Shown here: positions 1 to 9,950 of the stretch, one piece after another
How positions within the stretch are numbered: the stretch's first letter is position 1
How the letters are laid out: every line of letters starts with the position of its first letter
Source: a virus
Length of the DNA: 30,294 nucleotides
Strand: one strand, 5' to 3'
Virus record (IMG/VR): IMGVR_UViG_3300034374_006883
Span: 1 to 30,294 of that record
Program-made: the position numbers and the translations under genes
The notes under the pieces: generated by a model
Seen by the model: only the letters and a program-made list of their open reading frames with translations
Databases searched by the model: none
Told to the model about the DNA's origin: nothing

Positions 1-8
1 CAACAGGT

Positions 9-716
9 ATGTCTTCGTCAGCTATGGGAGGTTTAGGATCTTTAGCTTCTTTAGTGTCACCTACTGGAGTTTTAGCAGCTATTCCAATGGCAGCTCAAAC
101 TGGGTTAGGAATATATCAAGCAATAAAGGGTTTTAATTTAGCAGACGCAGAACGTCCTCAATATGAAATACCTCAAGAAATTTTAGATAACCTAACAGAT
201 GCTGAAATTCAAGCACTTAGAGGTTTGCCAGCTCAACAAAAAAGAGAATTTATAGATAATGTCCAAAGGTCTCAGCAAGCTTCTATTAACGCTTTAGGAG
301 ATAGAAAAGCTGGTTTATCTGGTGTTGCTGGTATTAATCAGCAGTCAATGGATGCTTATAGAAATCTATTAACGGCAGATGCTAATCAGAGACAAGTTAA
401 TGAAAGGTCTTTAATGGATGTTAGGTCTAATGTAGCGGATTACAGAGATAAGGAATTTAATACTAATCAAATGCAACCTTACTTAGATCAAATGCAAGCA
501 GCGGAAGCTATGAAGGGTGCTGGTTTTCAAAACGTAATGGGTGGTGTTTCTGCTGGTTCTCAAATGGGTATAGACGTTATTAAGTTCGACAAGTATATGA
601 AAATGCTGGAAGGTTTTGGTGGTAACAACCAAAGTGCAATACCATCTGGAACAGATTTATCAAGAGAGTCTATGGAGGTGGGTTCTGATGATTCTGGTAT
701 TAAACCTTTAAAGTAA
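9..716 (+). CDS. Putative small internal virion / DNA-ejection protein
   Basis: A 235-residue protein. Residues about 1-40 are rich in Gly, Ala and Ser with long hydrophobic runs, which could be a membrane-inserting segment. The rest is polar and helical with many Gln and Asn. The Gly/Met-rich stretch near residues 165-190 is also amphipathic. Small proteins of this make-up precede larger ejection proteins in podoviruses (T7 gp14, gp15, gp16 order), and here it precedes a 523- and a 2259-residue protein. The role is therefore inferred from order and composition, not from a signature motif. The start at position 9 is near the window edge, so a longer upstream start cannot be excluded. Confidence 0.6.
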   Translation: MSSSAMGGLGSLASLVSPTGVLAAIPMAAQTGLGIYQAIKGFNLADAERPQYEIPQEILDNLTDAEIQALRGLPAQQKREFIDNVQRSQQASINALGDRKAGLSGVAGINQQSMDAYRNLLTADANQRQVNERSLMDVRSNVADYRDKEFNTNQMQPYLDQMQAAEAMKGAGFQNVMGGVSAGSQMGIDVIKFDKYMKMLEGFGGNNQSAIPSGTDLSRESMEVGSDDSGIKPLK

Positions 717-722
717 GTCTTT

Positions 723-887
723 ATGTTAAACAACGGTTTAGGTATATACAGAATGTATAAAGTAAGGGAGTTGAAGAAAGAGTTGGAAACTCCAGAGCCT
801 ATTGCTCAACCTCGCACATTTAGTATGGATAAATATAAAAAGCTAATAGGGGATAATAAACCATCTTCAGATAAAAAACAACAGTAA
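723..887 (+). CDS. Small hypothetical protein between ejection-type genes
   Basis: A 54-residue basic, Lys- and Gln-rich protein with no recognised domain. The gene begins 6 bases after the preceding stop. Its TAA stop shares one base with the next ATG (TAATG at 885-889), so the next gene is probably translated by re-initiation. Continuous packing in the late operon supports it as a real gene. Function is unknown; a small virion component is one possibility. Confidence 0.6.
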   Translation: MLNNGLGIYRMYKVRELKKELETPEPIAQPRTFSMDKYKKLIGDNKPSSDKKQQ

Positions 888-2458
888 TGGCAGAAGGTAA
901 TTCTTTAGGTATAAGCACGGGGATAAATAAAGGTGAGGCTCAAGTTTTTGGGAACACGTATAATCCGTTGTACAAAGATAAGTTAGAGGACGCTAAGGAG
1001 AAAAAAGCGGAGTTAGATAAAGGTATAACTGATTTTGAATCTAAAGGTGTTTATTGGAGGGATGAAGCCTTGATGAAGGATAAGCTTAACAATTATAGAA
1101 CTTTTGTTCAAGACAATGTTAAAGCTTTGATGGACGGAGATTTTGATGCTCTTTCTAATAAAAGAAAATTAGAATCAGAGATGAGTCAGTTTGCTACTAA
1201 CTCAAAAGCTACTGAAGCTCAAATTAACGCTGCTAAGAAGCTTTACAATTCAAAACCAGATAAGTATGCTCAAGAATCTTTGCAATCTATCTACGCTTTA
1301 GAATCTCAGCCTGGGGTTTGGGGCGCACCTACGTTAGAGGCTCAATATGATTCTAAGCCGACTGTAGATTCTGTTATAGACTTTGCTAATAAGCAGGGAT
1401 ATACTTTAGATAAGTTGTCTGAGCAGCAATTAGCGGATGCAGATTTTGTAAAAAACATAAAGAGACAGAGAGATACTGGGATTAAGGAGTATATACAAAC
1501 TTTGAAAGATAACGATTTAAGGGCGTATCCTACACAAGCAGCAGAGTATTGGACACCAGAGAGAGAGGAGCAACTTTACCAATCAGCTAAGGGTCAATTA
1601 GATACGGATAGGTCTATTAGACAAGTTTCGAGACCTAGTAGTGGTGATGGGAAAACACCGAGTGATTATTCGCCTGAAATCCAGCAAAAATCTTCAATTC
1701 CTGTAGTAACAGCTTATTCAACAGATGAGGGCACTACTGTAGGTGCAGATACTAACGTAGAGGTGTATGACACTTTTGATGTTCCGTCTGGAAGAATCCG
1801 TATGAAATCAGATATGGTTAAGAACGGTGCTATTCCTGTTCAAGGGTCATGGAGTAAGGCGTATTTGAATAAAAAGACAGGAGAGGAAGGTGTTAGAAAA
1901 TTTATAGCTGAGCCAGGGCAACCTTATGATTTAGATATGGATTATAGTGAAATCATAGGAAGTGACCCAGCCGAGTATGAAGTTGGTCAAACGTTATTTG
2001 CTTATGCTTTTACTGAGGATTCTAAAGGGAAGGTAAATAAAGATAAAAGTATAGGTGGAACTTTAGTACCTCCAGATTATAAGTTAGCAGATAATCAAAA
2101 GAAAGAATTGAGGTTTTACTCTTTGCTTATAAGTGAGGACGGGAATAAGATTTTAGTTCCTTTTAAGAATGCTCAGAATAGCTATAAAGCTAAAGTAGGA
2201 AACAAGGCTTATCAAGGTGTTATGGATGCTTTAAAAGAAATAGCTAAAAAAGATCCAGAAAGAGCAGCAGCGATAAAAAGAGATGTTTTAGGTTTTTCTG
2301 GTAGTTCTGCTGAGGTAGAGCCAGTAAAAGAGGAGGTTAAAAAAGAAGTTACTTATAGCAGGGCAGCAATTGAAAAACTTGCAAAAGAAAAGAATACAAC
2401 TGTAGATGCACTTATTAAGTTTGCGGAAAGTAAGGGCAATAAGGTTATTATAAAGTAG
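887..2458 (+). CDS. Putative internal virion protein, helical, 523 aa
   Basis: Residues about 30-240 are charged and predominantly helical with Lys/Glu/Gln-rich stretches. The middle (about 255-440) looks more beta-like and polar. The C-terminus has a Glu/Lys linker around residue 480 followed by a compact helical segment resembling a small HTH or LysM-sized unit. No enzyme motif is visible. It lies between a small hydrophobic protein and a giant protein, as T7 gp15 does between gp14 and gp16, so a DNA-ejection or inner-core role is inferred. It starts in a one-base overlap with the previous stop, and the next gene begins 4 bases after its own stop. Confidence 0.55.
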   Translation: MAEGNSLGISTGINKGEAQVFGNTYNPLYKDKLEDAKEKKAELDKGITDFESKGVYWRDEALMKDKLNNYRTFVQDNVKALMDGDFDALSNKRKLESEMSQFATNSKATEAQINAAKKLYNSKPDKYAQESLQSIYALESQPGVWGAPTLEAQYDSKPTVDSVIDFANKQGYTLDKLSEQQLADADFVKNIKRQRDTGIKEYIQTLKDNDLRAYPTQAAEYWTPEREEQLYQSAKGQLDTDRSIRQVSRPSSGDGKTPSDYSPEIQQKSSIPVVTAYSTDEGTTVGADTNVEVYDTFDVPSGRIRMKSDMVKNGAIPVQGSWSKAYLNKKTGEEGVRKFIAEPGQPYDLDMDYSEIIGSDPAEYEVGQTLFAYAFTEDSKGKVNKDKSIGGTLVPPDYKLADNQKKELRFYSLLISEDGNKILVPFKNAQNSYKAKVGNKAYQGVMDALKEIAKKDPERAAAIKRDVLGFSGSSAEVEPVKEEVKKEVTYSRAAIEKLAKEKNTTVDALIKFAESKGNKVIIK

Positions 2459-2462
2459 ACAC

Positions 2463-5400
2463 ATGGCTAAGAAAACAAACTCTCAAGAAGATATATTTGC
2501 TGACTTCCCTAGCGGAGGAAATGCTGAACAAGAAGATATATTCGCTGACTTCCCTAGTGGAGATACAGAGCAACCTTCTACTGACGTAGTTGGTAAAAAA
2601 AAAGAAGATACGGAATCTGCTTCGGGCGATGGTTCTTCGGAATTATTATTAGATGATACGTCTTCATCAATGCTTACTACAGAAGATAACACATCTGTAG
2701 ATTTAGAGCCTAGTTCTAGCGTTTCGGAATCAGAGTGGCTTAGTTATACTCCAGAGCAAAGAAAACAAATAACTGATAAGGAGTCTCAAGACAAGCAGTT
2801 AAAGTTAGATAAGAAAGTTAGTGATGTATCAGCAAAACTACCAAAAGATTTAGACTACTTATCTTCTCAAGAGGATATATCTTCTCAATTAGAGGAGAAA
2901 TTAGGCGAAGATTATTTAGCGGAAATAGATAAGGATGCTTTAGCTTTAGCAATAGAAAAAGGCAAGCAAGCACAATTAGAAGAATTATCTAAGAAAGAAT
3001 TAGCTAAAGAAACAGAAGCTAGAAAGCTATATTATCTTGATAGGATTTCAAATGCTACAGAGGGTAAGGAATTAACTCAAGAAGATTTTAAAGCAGCAGA
3101 GCAGTTAGCTAAGGATAAGTTATCTAAAGATTTAGTTGGTATCCAGTTTGAGAGTTTAGGTTTGTCAGAGGATGAAATGGCAGAATATAGGTCTTCTATT
3201 TTTGAGTTAAATGATTTGCAAAAGCAAAAGAGGACTCCAGAGAACATTGAGAAGATGGATGAGCTTTTATCTAAGATTGATAAGATAAGAGAAATCTCTA
3301 ATAAGAATTTCATTGATCCTGAAACTGGGAATGTAGAAGAAAAATCCGAGGTCGCACAATTAGCAAAGGAATACTCTAATAAATACTCTAACGATTACAC
3401 AAAGCTAAAGACTCAATTAGATAAGGAGACAGCAGAGGTGTTAGCATTAGAGAAGGAGATAAACACTCTGTCTAAAAATGAGTCGGTATGGTCTAAGGAT
3501 GAATCAAGAAAGCCTAAAGACGGATTAGGATTTGCTGAAAGATTGTACTATGAGGACTCTAAGTTTGGTAGCGGAGGTATTGTTGATAACTTGATGGAGA
3601 TGGATTTAGACCCTGTATCCAAGATTTATTTCGTCCCAGAGAATAAGGCATTGCAGAAGATGAAATCTCTTTATGATTTATACAAAAATAAGAGAATGTC
3701 TGTTGAAGCCTTAAGTAGAGCTTTATTATTAAACGAAGATGTTTTTGCTACTGCTAAAGGATGGGAAGTATTTGAAGGTGTTCCTGTTTTAGAAAGTTTG
3801 TCAGAAGTGTTAACATCTGCTGGGGATTATTTCGGTAAGAAGTTAAACCCTACAATGCTAGCAGATAATGATTATGCCGATTTAGTTTCTCAAGAAGCAG
3901 CTCAAGCTGGTGTTGAATTAAAACCAGAGCAAGTAGAAAGGGTGGAGAAAGAGCTCTCTCAAAAGCTAGGTACGACTCTAGCAGTGTCTGGAGATATTAT
4001 GCTAGATATAATGATAGCTAAAAACGCTTTAGGATCTTTGAAGGCTGTGAATGCTCTGAGGGCTATAAAGTATAAAATGATTACCAATCTAAGACCTTCA
4101 AACCCTAAATTACTTAGGTCGGTATTATATATGGGAGAGTTAGCGTCTGAAGGTTTGGCTTTTGATTTAGCATCTGATGATTTAGGATTCTCTATGGGTG
4201 TTGCTGAAAAAGGCGCAGAGGATATTTTAGATGCTGCTGTTAAGAAAATGGCTGGTGGTAGTTTTGGTAAGCTTATAAGTATACTTGATTCTTACGCAAC
4301 AAGATTAGCAGCTAAGACTACTGCTAAAACTACTGGTGGTGTTATTTCTGAATATACTGGGGATATAGTTAATGAGTTAACAGAGAATGGTTTTGATATT
4401 CCAGAGGCTATAAGAACTTCTATCGGTGAAGGTGATGAAGCTGTTGAGAAATTATTATTAACGGCTGCTATGGCTGGTATTATAGATTTACCTAGCTCTC
4501 TTGTTTCTTCTTTAAAGAAAAATTCAGCAGCTGGTTCTGATACTAAAGAAATGGCTTCTATCTTACAACGGATAAATAAAGATTCAGATTTAATAAAGAA
4601 AGCTAGAAAAAAATTAACCCCAGAAGAGCAAGAAAGATTAAATACTTTATTATCAGAGCTAGATGTAGAAGCAGAGCAAGAAGCTGTTGAGCAAGGGGAA
4701 AATGTAGAAGCTATCACTCCAGATGCCGATGTTGTTGCTACGGAAGAAACTATTACTCCAAGTGGTGAAGAGGTTGTTGCAGCTGAGGAGGTTGTTACTC
4801 CAGAAGCCGATGTTACAACTGAAGAAACTGCTACTGAGGAAACTGAAGAGCCTACAGTAGAAACAGATGGTAGAACGCAAGAGGATGTAGCTGGAGAGTT
4901 GCAGAATGTTGAAACAGAAATAGAGGTGTTAGAGAGTTTATCTAAAGATGAACCAACAACAGCTATGGAGTTAGTTTTAGCTAATTGGCAAAAGTTAGAT
5001 CCCGAAAGTGTAAAAAATGAAACAGGCATCAAAATAGGAGCTAAATCAGATATTAATCCATCTATGACTAAAAAAGGTGGTCTTAGTGTTAGGGGGTTTG
5101 CTGAATCGCTAGTAGGAGCGTTTTCTTCTGAGAATGGTGGTAGTTTAAATATAACAGAAACAGATGTGTTTAATGCTATATCTGATGTGTTGTCAGAAGG
5201 TAGTATAAAGAAAGCAAGAGATAAATACTCTAATGAATCAAAGCTAAAAGAGTTAAAAAATAGAAAAGCTGATTTAGAGGTAGAGTTAGAATCTTTAAGA
5301 CCTAAAGAGTTTGAAGAATTATCTGTAGAGGAGCAGCAAGAGATTTTAGCCAAAGAGGCTGAAAGTTTATTTACAGAAGAAGAATTATCTCAACCTATAA

Positions 5401-8400
5401 AAAAGGATAAAATTCAAGATGTAGTAGACAAGTTAGATGGTTTACAGAAAAAACTAAGAGCTAACCCTAAAGCTGACTTTGGTGTTTCTGCTGCTTTAGA
5501 TGTTATACTCACTTTAACTAAGGCTGGTTTAAGAGCTGGTATGACGTTGAGAGATGCTTTTCAAAAAGCTAAGAAATCATTCTCATCTGATGAGAAGTAT
5601 AAAGATCAGTATAGTAAATTAACTAAAGAGCAAAAAGCCGAAGTTGATTCTTTGAATGAAGATATACTTAAAAAAGATACTAATAATGTAAAGGTTAATC
5701 CTAATAAAGTTAGGTCTATAAAAAACAAAGAAACTAAATCTGCTCAAAATACTTTCTTGAAAGAGTTAAAGGATAAGACGTTTAAGAAAGATAGCCAAGG
5801 TAACACAATTAGCTTACTATCTCCAGCTCAAAGGAATACTGCAACTAACTTAGTTAAAAACATAAAAGACGCTAAGAGCTTAAATGAAGCAAGGAGAAAA
5901 CTTAACAACTTAATTAAGACTGGCAAGACAAATCCTACTGCTGAGGATTTCACAAACTACGTGCCTAAAGAGTTTATTTCTTTAAACGCTAAGCAATTAA
6001 ATAGCTCTTTAAATAAAGCTGCAAAAAAAGCGTCTAAGCTACAGGCAAAGGCAAAAGGTAAGTTGTTGTCAGACACATTTAAAAAACTAAAGGAGGCTCA
6101 AGCTAAGCTAACTGAAAGAGAATTTAAAGCTTTAGCTAAACAAGTTTTACGGACTAACCCGAACTCCTTCGATCAACTAACTTCTTTAAATGAGAAGATA
6201 GATGATTTAATCAAAACATCTGAACAGAGAAAAGCTTTAGCGGAAGTTAAATCTTTGCAAGCTAAGTTAAAGAAAGAGATTAAAAAAGGAAAACACAAAG
6301 GTGGTTTTGGTGTTATAAAAGAAAAAGCTAAACAGTTGGCTGGTATCAATCCAAGAGATGTATCTAGTTTAGATATGTTAAGGGATGTGGTTGGTAGTTT
6401 CTTAGAATCTATATCTACTGGTAAGGGTACTCTTGAGTCACAAAGAGATCTAGCTGATGTTTTAATTTCTGAAGCAACAGAAAAATCAGAAGCTAGAAAG
6501 CTAGAAAGACAAGCCTTTATAGAGGAGCAAATGAGAGATGAGTATAACACTTTAAAAGAAGAAGGGTTATTACCAGATGATATTAGAAACTACGAAGATT
6601 ATGTAGATTTCTTAAACGGTGCTAAAGTCTTAAAAGCTGAAGAATCAGCATTAGAGAAAGAGGCTGATTTGGTTTTAAATTTAGTAGATAAGTTATCTTC
6701 TTTAGAGGATTTTAAGCAAGGTGACACATTTAAGCAAATGACACCAAACCAAAAAGCTATAATAAACATATTATCTAAAACAAAAGAAGTATTAGTAGAT
6801 AGCAGAAACATGACAACAGAACAGTTGTTACAGCTTAATAACGCTATCAATGAAATATTAACCTATGACTCAACATCTGGTGTTGCAAAAGCAGCAGCTA
6901 TTATTAATGGCGTTAGAAAAGGCGCAGCTCTTAAGTTATACTTAACAGGTAAATTACAGTCTAGTATTTTTTCTTCAAAGAACGTTAGTCCTAACCTTAG
7001 TGCATTCCTTGCTGGTGTAACGTCAGGTCCAGAGGCTGCTAAGAGATTAGGTGAAATTATGTTTGGAGAATATGACGATAACCATAAAAAAGGTAAGTTA
7101 AAAACTGATAAGTTTGATGTAGAGAGTGGTAAAAAAAGAAGAGAGTTAAAATTAAAAGACAGCAACTCTACTCGTATAGGTTTAATCTCAGATTTAAGAC
7201 AAACTCCAGAGGGTGTTGATCCAGTAGAAGATTTACAAAACAAGATAGAGCATATCGAAAAGCAAATCGAAAAGCTATCAAACCAGGCTCAAAAGGAGTT
7301 TAAGAGACAAGCTAAAGATTTAAAAAAGAACTATGATGAATTAGGTTTAAAAGATGTTAAATCTAAAGAGGAGTTGTTGTCTAAGTTAAGTAGTAATGAA
7401 GCTGAGTATTTAACATGGTTAGAGGAGCAGTTTGCTGAGGAGTTACCAGCTTTACAAGATGCTTATAGAAATCAAACAGGGAAGGAGATGGAAACTGTTT
7501 CTAACTATACCCCGACTTATGTTTATAAGATAACTAAAAGCGTTGGTAAGAACGGAGAGGAAGTTACTAAAGTTGCTATTAATAATGGAACTAATGTAGA
7601 CCCTAGTGGTAGAACTATAAAAAGACAGCGTAAACTTACATCTAACGAGATAAAAAACTACGATATATTTAGAACGTCTTTAACTGGTTATGGAGAAACG
7701 CAATCTGATATAAATACTTTATTAGATAGAGCTACTTTAGAGCAGATGATGAAGTCTAAACCATTCAAAGAAGTTGTTGCTGTTGATATGAACGGTGAAG
7801 AGAATAATGAAATTTACAGTTTGATAAAAAACAGAGTCAACGATTTAGTAAATAAGCGTTCTACTTTTAACCCTAAGAATATAGCAACTATGCACAAGGT
7901 TGCACAATTAGCTAAGCAATACATCCAAGGGCTTTTAGTATTACCTTTAAAGACTAGGGATCAGTTAATGAAGCAGCCTATATCTATCATACTTAACTCT
8001 ATACCTATAGCACCTAGAGAAACAGCTATGGCTTTTGGTTACTTTACAACAGCATTAAAAAACAGTAAAACTAATAATGCTTTAAATAAATTGTTGGAGA
8101 GTAGTAATGTTGTTCTTAGAAACCCATTAGGGGATAGTGAAATACCTAACTCTAAATTGTTTTCAGAGGAGGTTTATAAATCTATATCTTTATACTTATC
8201 TGAGGGTAAACCATTATCTAATAAAGCCTTGAATGAAGTTAAGAAAGCTATGGCTAAAGGAATGGATTCTGGTGTTGGTAAAGTGTTATTAAACAATGAT
8301 GTTTTAACTCACTTTGATAAATCAGCAACAGGCGGATCATGGTTAGCTTTTTATATGAGAGAAAGAGCTAAGCAAGAAGGTAAAGGCTTTAAGTTTGATT

Positions 8401-9242
8401 TAGAAAAGGAAGCTAAGAATCCTAATAAAGAGGCAGCAGCTAGAGCTAATACGGAGTCTGATTGGGTTAACAACAAGTCTGATTACACAACTCAAGGAGA
8501 TGCTTTTTACCAACAAGGAGTGTGGAAATATCTATTTTTATTTAAGTCTTTCTCTTTAAATCAGAATGTTAACGCGATGATTAATACTCGTAACACTGTT
8601 CAAGCTTTAAAGAATAAAGATTGGAAAACACTTAACCAGACTTTACCTAGATTAGGTGGTTCGTTAATGAGTTCTACTATATTTAACTTATTGAAATCAG
8701 CTGTGTTGGGTATGGCTTACGATCAATTGCTTGAGGCTTTTGGTGTAGATATGGACGATGAAGAAGTAAAGAAATCTGTAAGTGATATAGCTGCTGGTTC
8801 TATAGCTACTGGTTTTGTTGATATGTATTTAGGCGGTGTACCAGATTTTGTAACATTAGCTGGTAAGCGATGGATAAACGATATAGTTGTAGAGTCTGCT
8901 AAAGAAGATTTTGAAGAAGAATATGCAGGTTTGAAAAACAAACCTAAATTCAACCCTTACGACTATAAGTTGTTTTATGATAATTATAGAGGAGAGGGAA
9001 CTTTAGCAGCTTATTTAGAGATGGCAGGAAACGCTTATGAAAACTCTATTATTGTGACATCTGGAGCAGACTTAGGAGAAGAAACAATAACGGGTACAAC
9101 TTCAGAAATAGAAACTCCAACAGATATAAGAGTTTCTGCTGCTTTTTCAATGGCTGCTGATGTATTTGGCTTAGGAGATCTTAAGAAGATAGCAGAAATG
9201 TATAAAAACGCAAGGATAAAGGAAGAAAAGGCTAAAAAATAA
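2463..9242 (+). CDS. Giant internal virion protein, large-polyvalent-protein type
   Basis: At 2259 residues this is by far the largest gene in the window. The N-terminus carries a 15-residue tandem duplication (EDIFADFPSG at residues 9-18 and 24-33). Long charged coiled-coil-like helices follow. A low-complexity Glu/Thr/Val segment lies at about 736-803. Residues about 1815-1867 and 1999-2045 hold hydrophobic and aromatic helices, including KYLFLFKSFSLNQNVN, that recall the C-terminal domains of large polyvalent proteins (LPD38-like) in podovirus ejection proteins. I see no lysozyme, transglycosylase or RNA-polymerase motif. The likely role is packaging inside the capsid and ejection with the DNA, inferred from size, order and the C-terminal similarity. 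Confidence 0.6.
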   Translation: MAKKTNSQEDIFADFPSGGNAEQEDIFADFPSGDTEQPSTDVVGKKKEDTESASGDGSSELLLDDTSSSMLTTEDNTSVDLEPSSSVSESEWLSYTPEQRKQITDKESQDKQLKLDKKVSDVSAKLPKDLDYLSSQEDISSQLEEKLGEDYLAEIDKDALALAIEKGKQAQLEELSKKELAKETEARKLYYLDRISNATEGKELTQEDFKAAEQLAKDKLSKDLVGIQFESLGLSEDEMAEYRSSIFELNDLQKQKRTPENIEKMDELLSKIDKIREISNKNFIDPETGNVEEKSEVAQLAKEYSNKYSNDYTKLKTQLDKETAEVLALEKEINTLSKNESVWSKDESRKPKDGLGFAERLYYEDSKFGSGGIVDNLMEMDLDPVSKIYFVPENKALQKMKSLYDLYKNKRMSVEALSRALLLNEDVFATAKGWEVFEGVPVLESLSEVLTSAGDYFGKKLNPTMLADNDYADLVSQEAAQAGVELKPEQVERVEKELSQKLGTTLAVSGDIMLDIMIAKNALGSLKAVNALRAIKYKMITNLRPSNPKLLRSVLYMGELASEGLAFDLASDDLGFSMGVAEKGAEDILDAAVKKMAGGSFGKLISILDSYATRLAAKTTAKTTGGVISEYTGDIVNELTENGFDIPEAIRTSIGEGDEAVEKLLLTAAMAGIIDLPSSLVSSLKKNSAAGSDTKEMASILQRINKDSDLIKKARKKLTPEEQERLNTLLSELDVEAEQEAVEQGENVEAITPDADVVATEETITPSGEEVVAAEEVVTPEADVTTEETATEETEEPTVETDGRTQEDVAGELQNVETEIEVLESLSKDEPTTAMELVLANWQKLDPESVKNETGIKIGAKSDINPSMTKKGGLSVRGFAESLVGAFSSENGGSLNITETDVFNAISDVLSEGSIKKARDKYSNESKLKELKNRKADLEVELESLRPKEFEELSVEEQQEILAKEAESLFTEEELSQPIKKDKIQDVVDKLDGLQKKLRANPKADFGVSAALDVILTLTKAGLRAGMTLRDAFQKAKKSFSSDEKYKDQYSKLTKEQKAEVDSLNEDILKKDTNNVKVNPNKVRSIKNKETKSAQNTFLKELKDKTFKKDSQGNTISLLSPAQRNTATNLVKNIKDAKSLNEARRKLNNLIKTGKTNPTAEDFTNYVPKEFISLNAKQLNSSLNKAAKKASKLQAKAKGKLLSDTFKKLKEAQAKLTEREFKALAKQVLRTNPNSFDQLTSLNEKIDDLIKTSEQRKALAEVKSLQAKLKKEIKKGKHKGGFGVIKEKAKQLAGINPRDVSSLDMLRDVVGSFLESISTGKGTLESQRDLADVLISEATEKSEARKLERQAFIEEQMRDEYNTLKEEGLLPDDIRNYEDYVDFLNGAKVLKAEESALEKEADLVLNLVDKLSSLEDFKQGDTFKQMTPNQKAIINILSKTKEVLVDSRNMTTEQLLQLNNAINEILTYDSTSGVAKAAAIINGVRKGAALKLYLTGKLQSSIFSSKNVSPNLSAFLAGVTSGPEAAKRLGEIMFGEYDDNHKKGKLKTDKFDVESGKKRRELKLKDSNSTRIGLISDLRQTPEGVDPVEDLQNKIEHIEKQIEKLSNQAQKEFKRQAKDLKKNYDELGLKDVKSKEELLSKLSSNEAEYLTWLEEQFAEELPALQDAYRNQTGKEMETVSNYTPTYVYKITKSVGKNGEEVTKVAINNGTNVDPSGRTIKRQRKLTSNEIKNYDIFRTSLTGYGETQSDINTLLDRATLEQMMKSKPFKEVVAVDMNGEENNEIYSLIKNRVNDLVNKRSTFNPKNIATMHKVAQLAKQYIQGLLVLPLKTRDQLMKQPISIILNSIPIAPRETAMAFGYFTTALKNSKTNNALNKLLESSNVVLRNPLGDSEIPNSKLFSEEVYKSISLYLSEGKPLSNKALNEVKKAMAKGMDSGVGKVLLNNDVLTHFDKSATGGSWLAFYMRERAKQEGKGFKFDLEKEAKNPNKEAAARANTESDWVNNKSDYTTQGDAFYQQGVWKYLFLFKSFSLNQNVNAMINTRNTVQALKNKDWKTLNQTLPRLGGSLMSSTIFNLLKSAVLGMAYDQLLEAFGVDMDDEEVKKSVSDIAAGSIATGFVDMYLGGVPDFVTLAGKRWINDIVVESAKEDFEEEYAGLKNKPKFNPYDYKLFYDNYRGEGTLAAYLEMAGNAYENSIIVTSGADLGEETITGTTSEIETPTDIRVSAAFSMAADVFGLGDLKKIAEMYKNARIKEEKAKK
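2487..2561 (+). repeat. Tandem 45-bp duplication at the 5' end of the giant gene
   Basis: The 30-bp units 2487-2516 and 2532-2561 differ only at synonymous positions and encode the same ten residues, EDIFADFPSG. The period is 45 bp. Conservation of the peptide with silent DNA changes suggests selection on the protein motif, for example as a packing or docking signal. Confidence 0.8.
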
Positions 9243-9272
9243 AATGGTTATATTTATAAAAAATAATTTCAA

Positions 9273-9929
9273 ATGATTGAAAGTACACAATACAAAGCCC
9301 CTAAGAGTTCATTAGCTTCGGGGATGAGGGATGTTCAGAACACTATAGTAGATTCAGGTTATAGATTTGGAAAGCAGATATATAGAATATTTTTTCACAA
9401 TCCGCTTAATGTATCTACTCCAACTGTTCCAGACTTAGATACAAACTCTAACGGGTTATCTGTTGATGTTGCTGGTACTACTGTATCTGCTGCTTTTAAC
9501 ACTGACACAGATACTACAATCGCGGATTTTGTTACGGCTTTAATAGCTAATGCAAATATTCAAACTGCTTCTGTTAAGAATTACGAAATCACTATAGAGA
9601 TAAACGAGAACTCTAACGTTTTAGTGAAAGACCCTTTAGTAACTGGGGCTAATAAAAACACAACTGCTGCTATAAACTTAGAGCAAGATTTAAGAATTGT
9701 TCCAGCTATTGTTACTATAGATGCAGAGCCAGAGGTTTTGAGAACAGATGTTGTTTCTGCTAATTTAAGTTATTTCGGTTACGCTGATTTAGGTACTGCT
9801 GAAACAGATCCTTTATGGAGAATAAAAAGAGTTACTGTTTCTGGTACTATTACTAAAGTAGAATACGCAGATGGAAACAGAGATTTTGATAACGTATGGA
9901 ATGATAGAGGGTCATTAACTTACGCTTAA
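9273..9929 (+). CDS. Tail- or fibre-associated structural protein
   Basis: A 218-residue protein. Residues about 1-40 contain a conserved-looking polar start and an aromatic segment. Residues about 60-125 form a beta-rich domain of short Thr/Val strands. The C-terminal third (about 160-218) follows a pattern common in phage virion proteins next to fibres: YFGYA, then PLWRIKRV, then a final W-x-x-R-x-x-LTY. It directly precedes the fibre gene with a 21-bp gap, so it may connect the fibre to the tail. No catalytic residues are evident, and the assignment rests on context and general pattern. Confidence 0.55.
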   Translation: MIESTQYKAPKSSLASGMRDVQNTIVDSGYRFGKQIYRIFFHNPLNVSTPTVPDLDTNSNGLSVDVAGTTVSAAFNTDTDTTIADFVTALIANANIQTASVKNYEITIEINENSNVLVKDPLVTGANKNTTAAINLEQDLRIVPAIVTIDAEPEVLRTDVVSANLSYFGYADLGTAETDPLWRIKRVTVSGTITKVEYADGNRDFDNVWNDRGSLTYA

Positions 9930-9950
9930 TAATTTATTATACTTATAAGT

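Noticed and set aside
4292-5353. 353-codon open frame on the - strand inside the giant gene
   Set aside because: Ser/Val-rich shadow of the giant gene's Glu/Thr/Val-rich and helical segments; no domain, no leader, opposite to the late operon.
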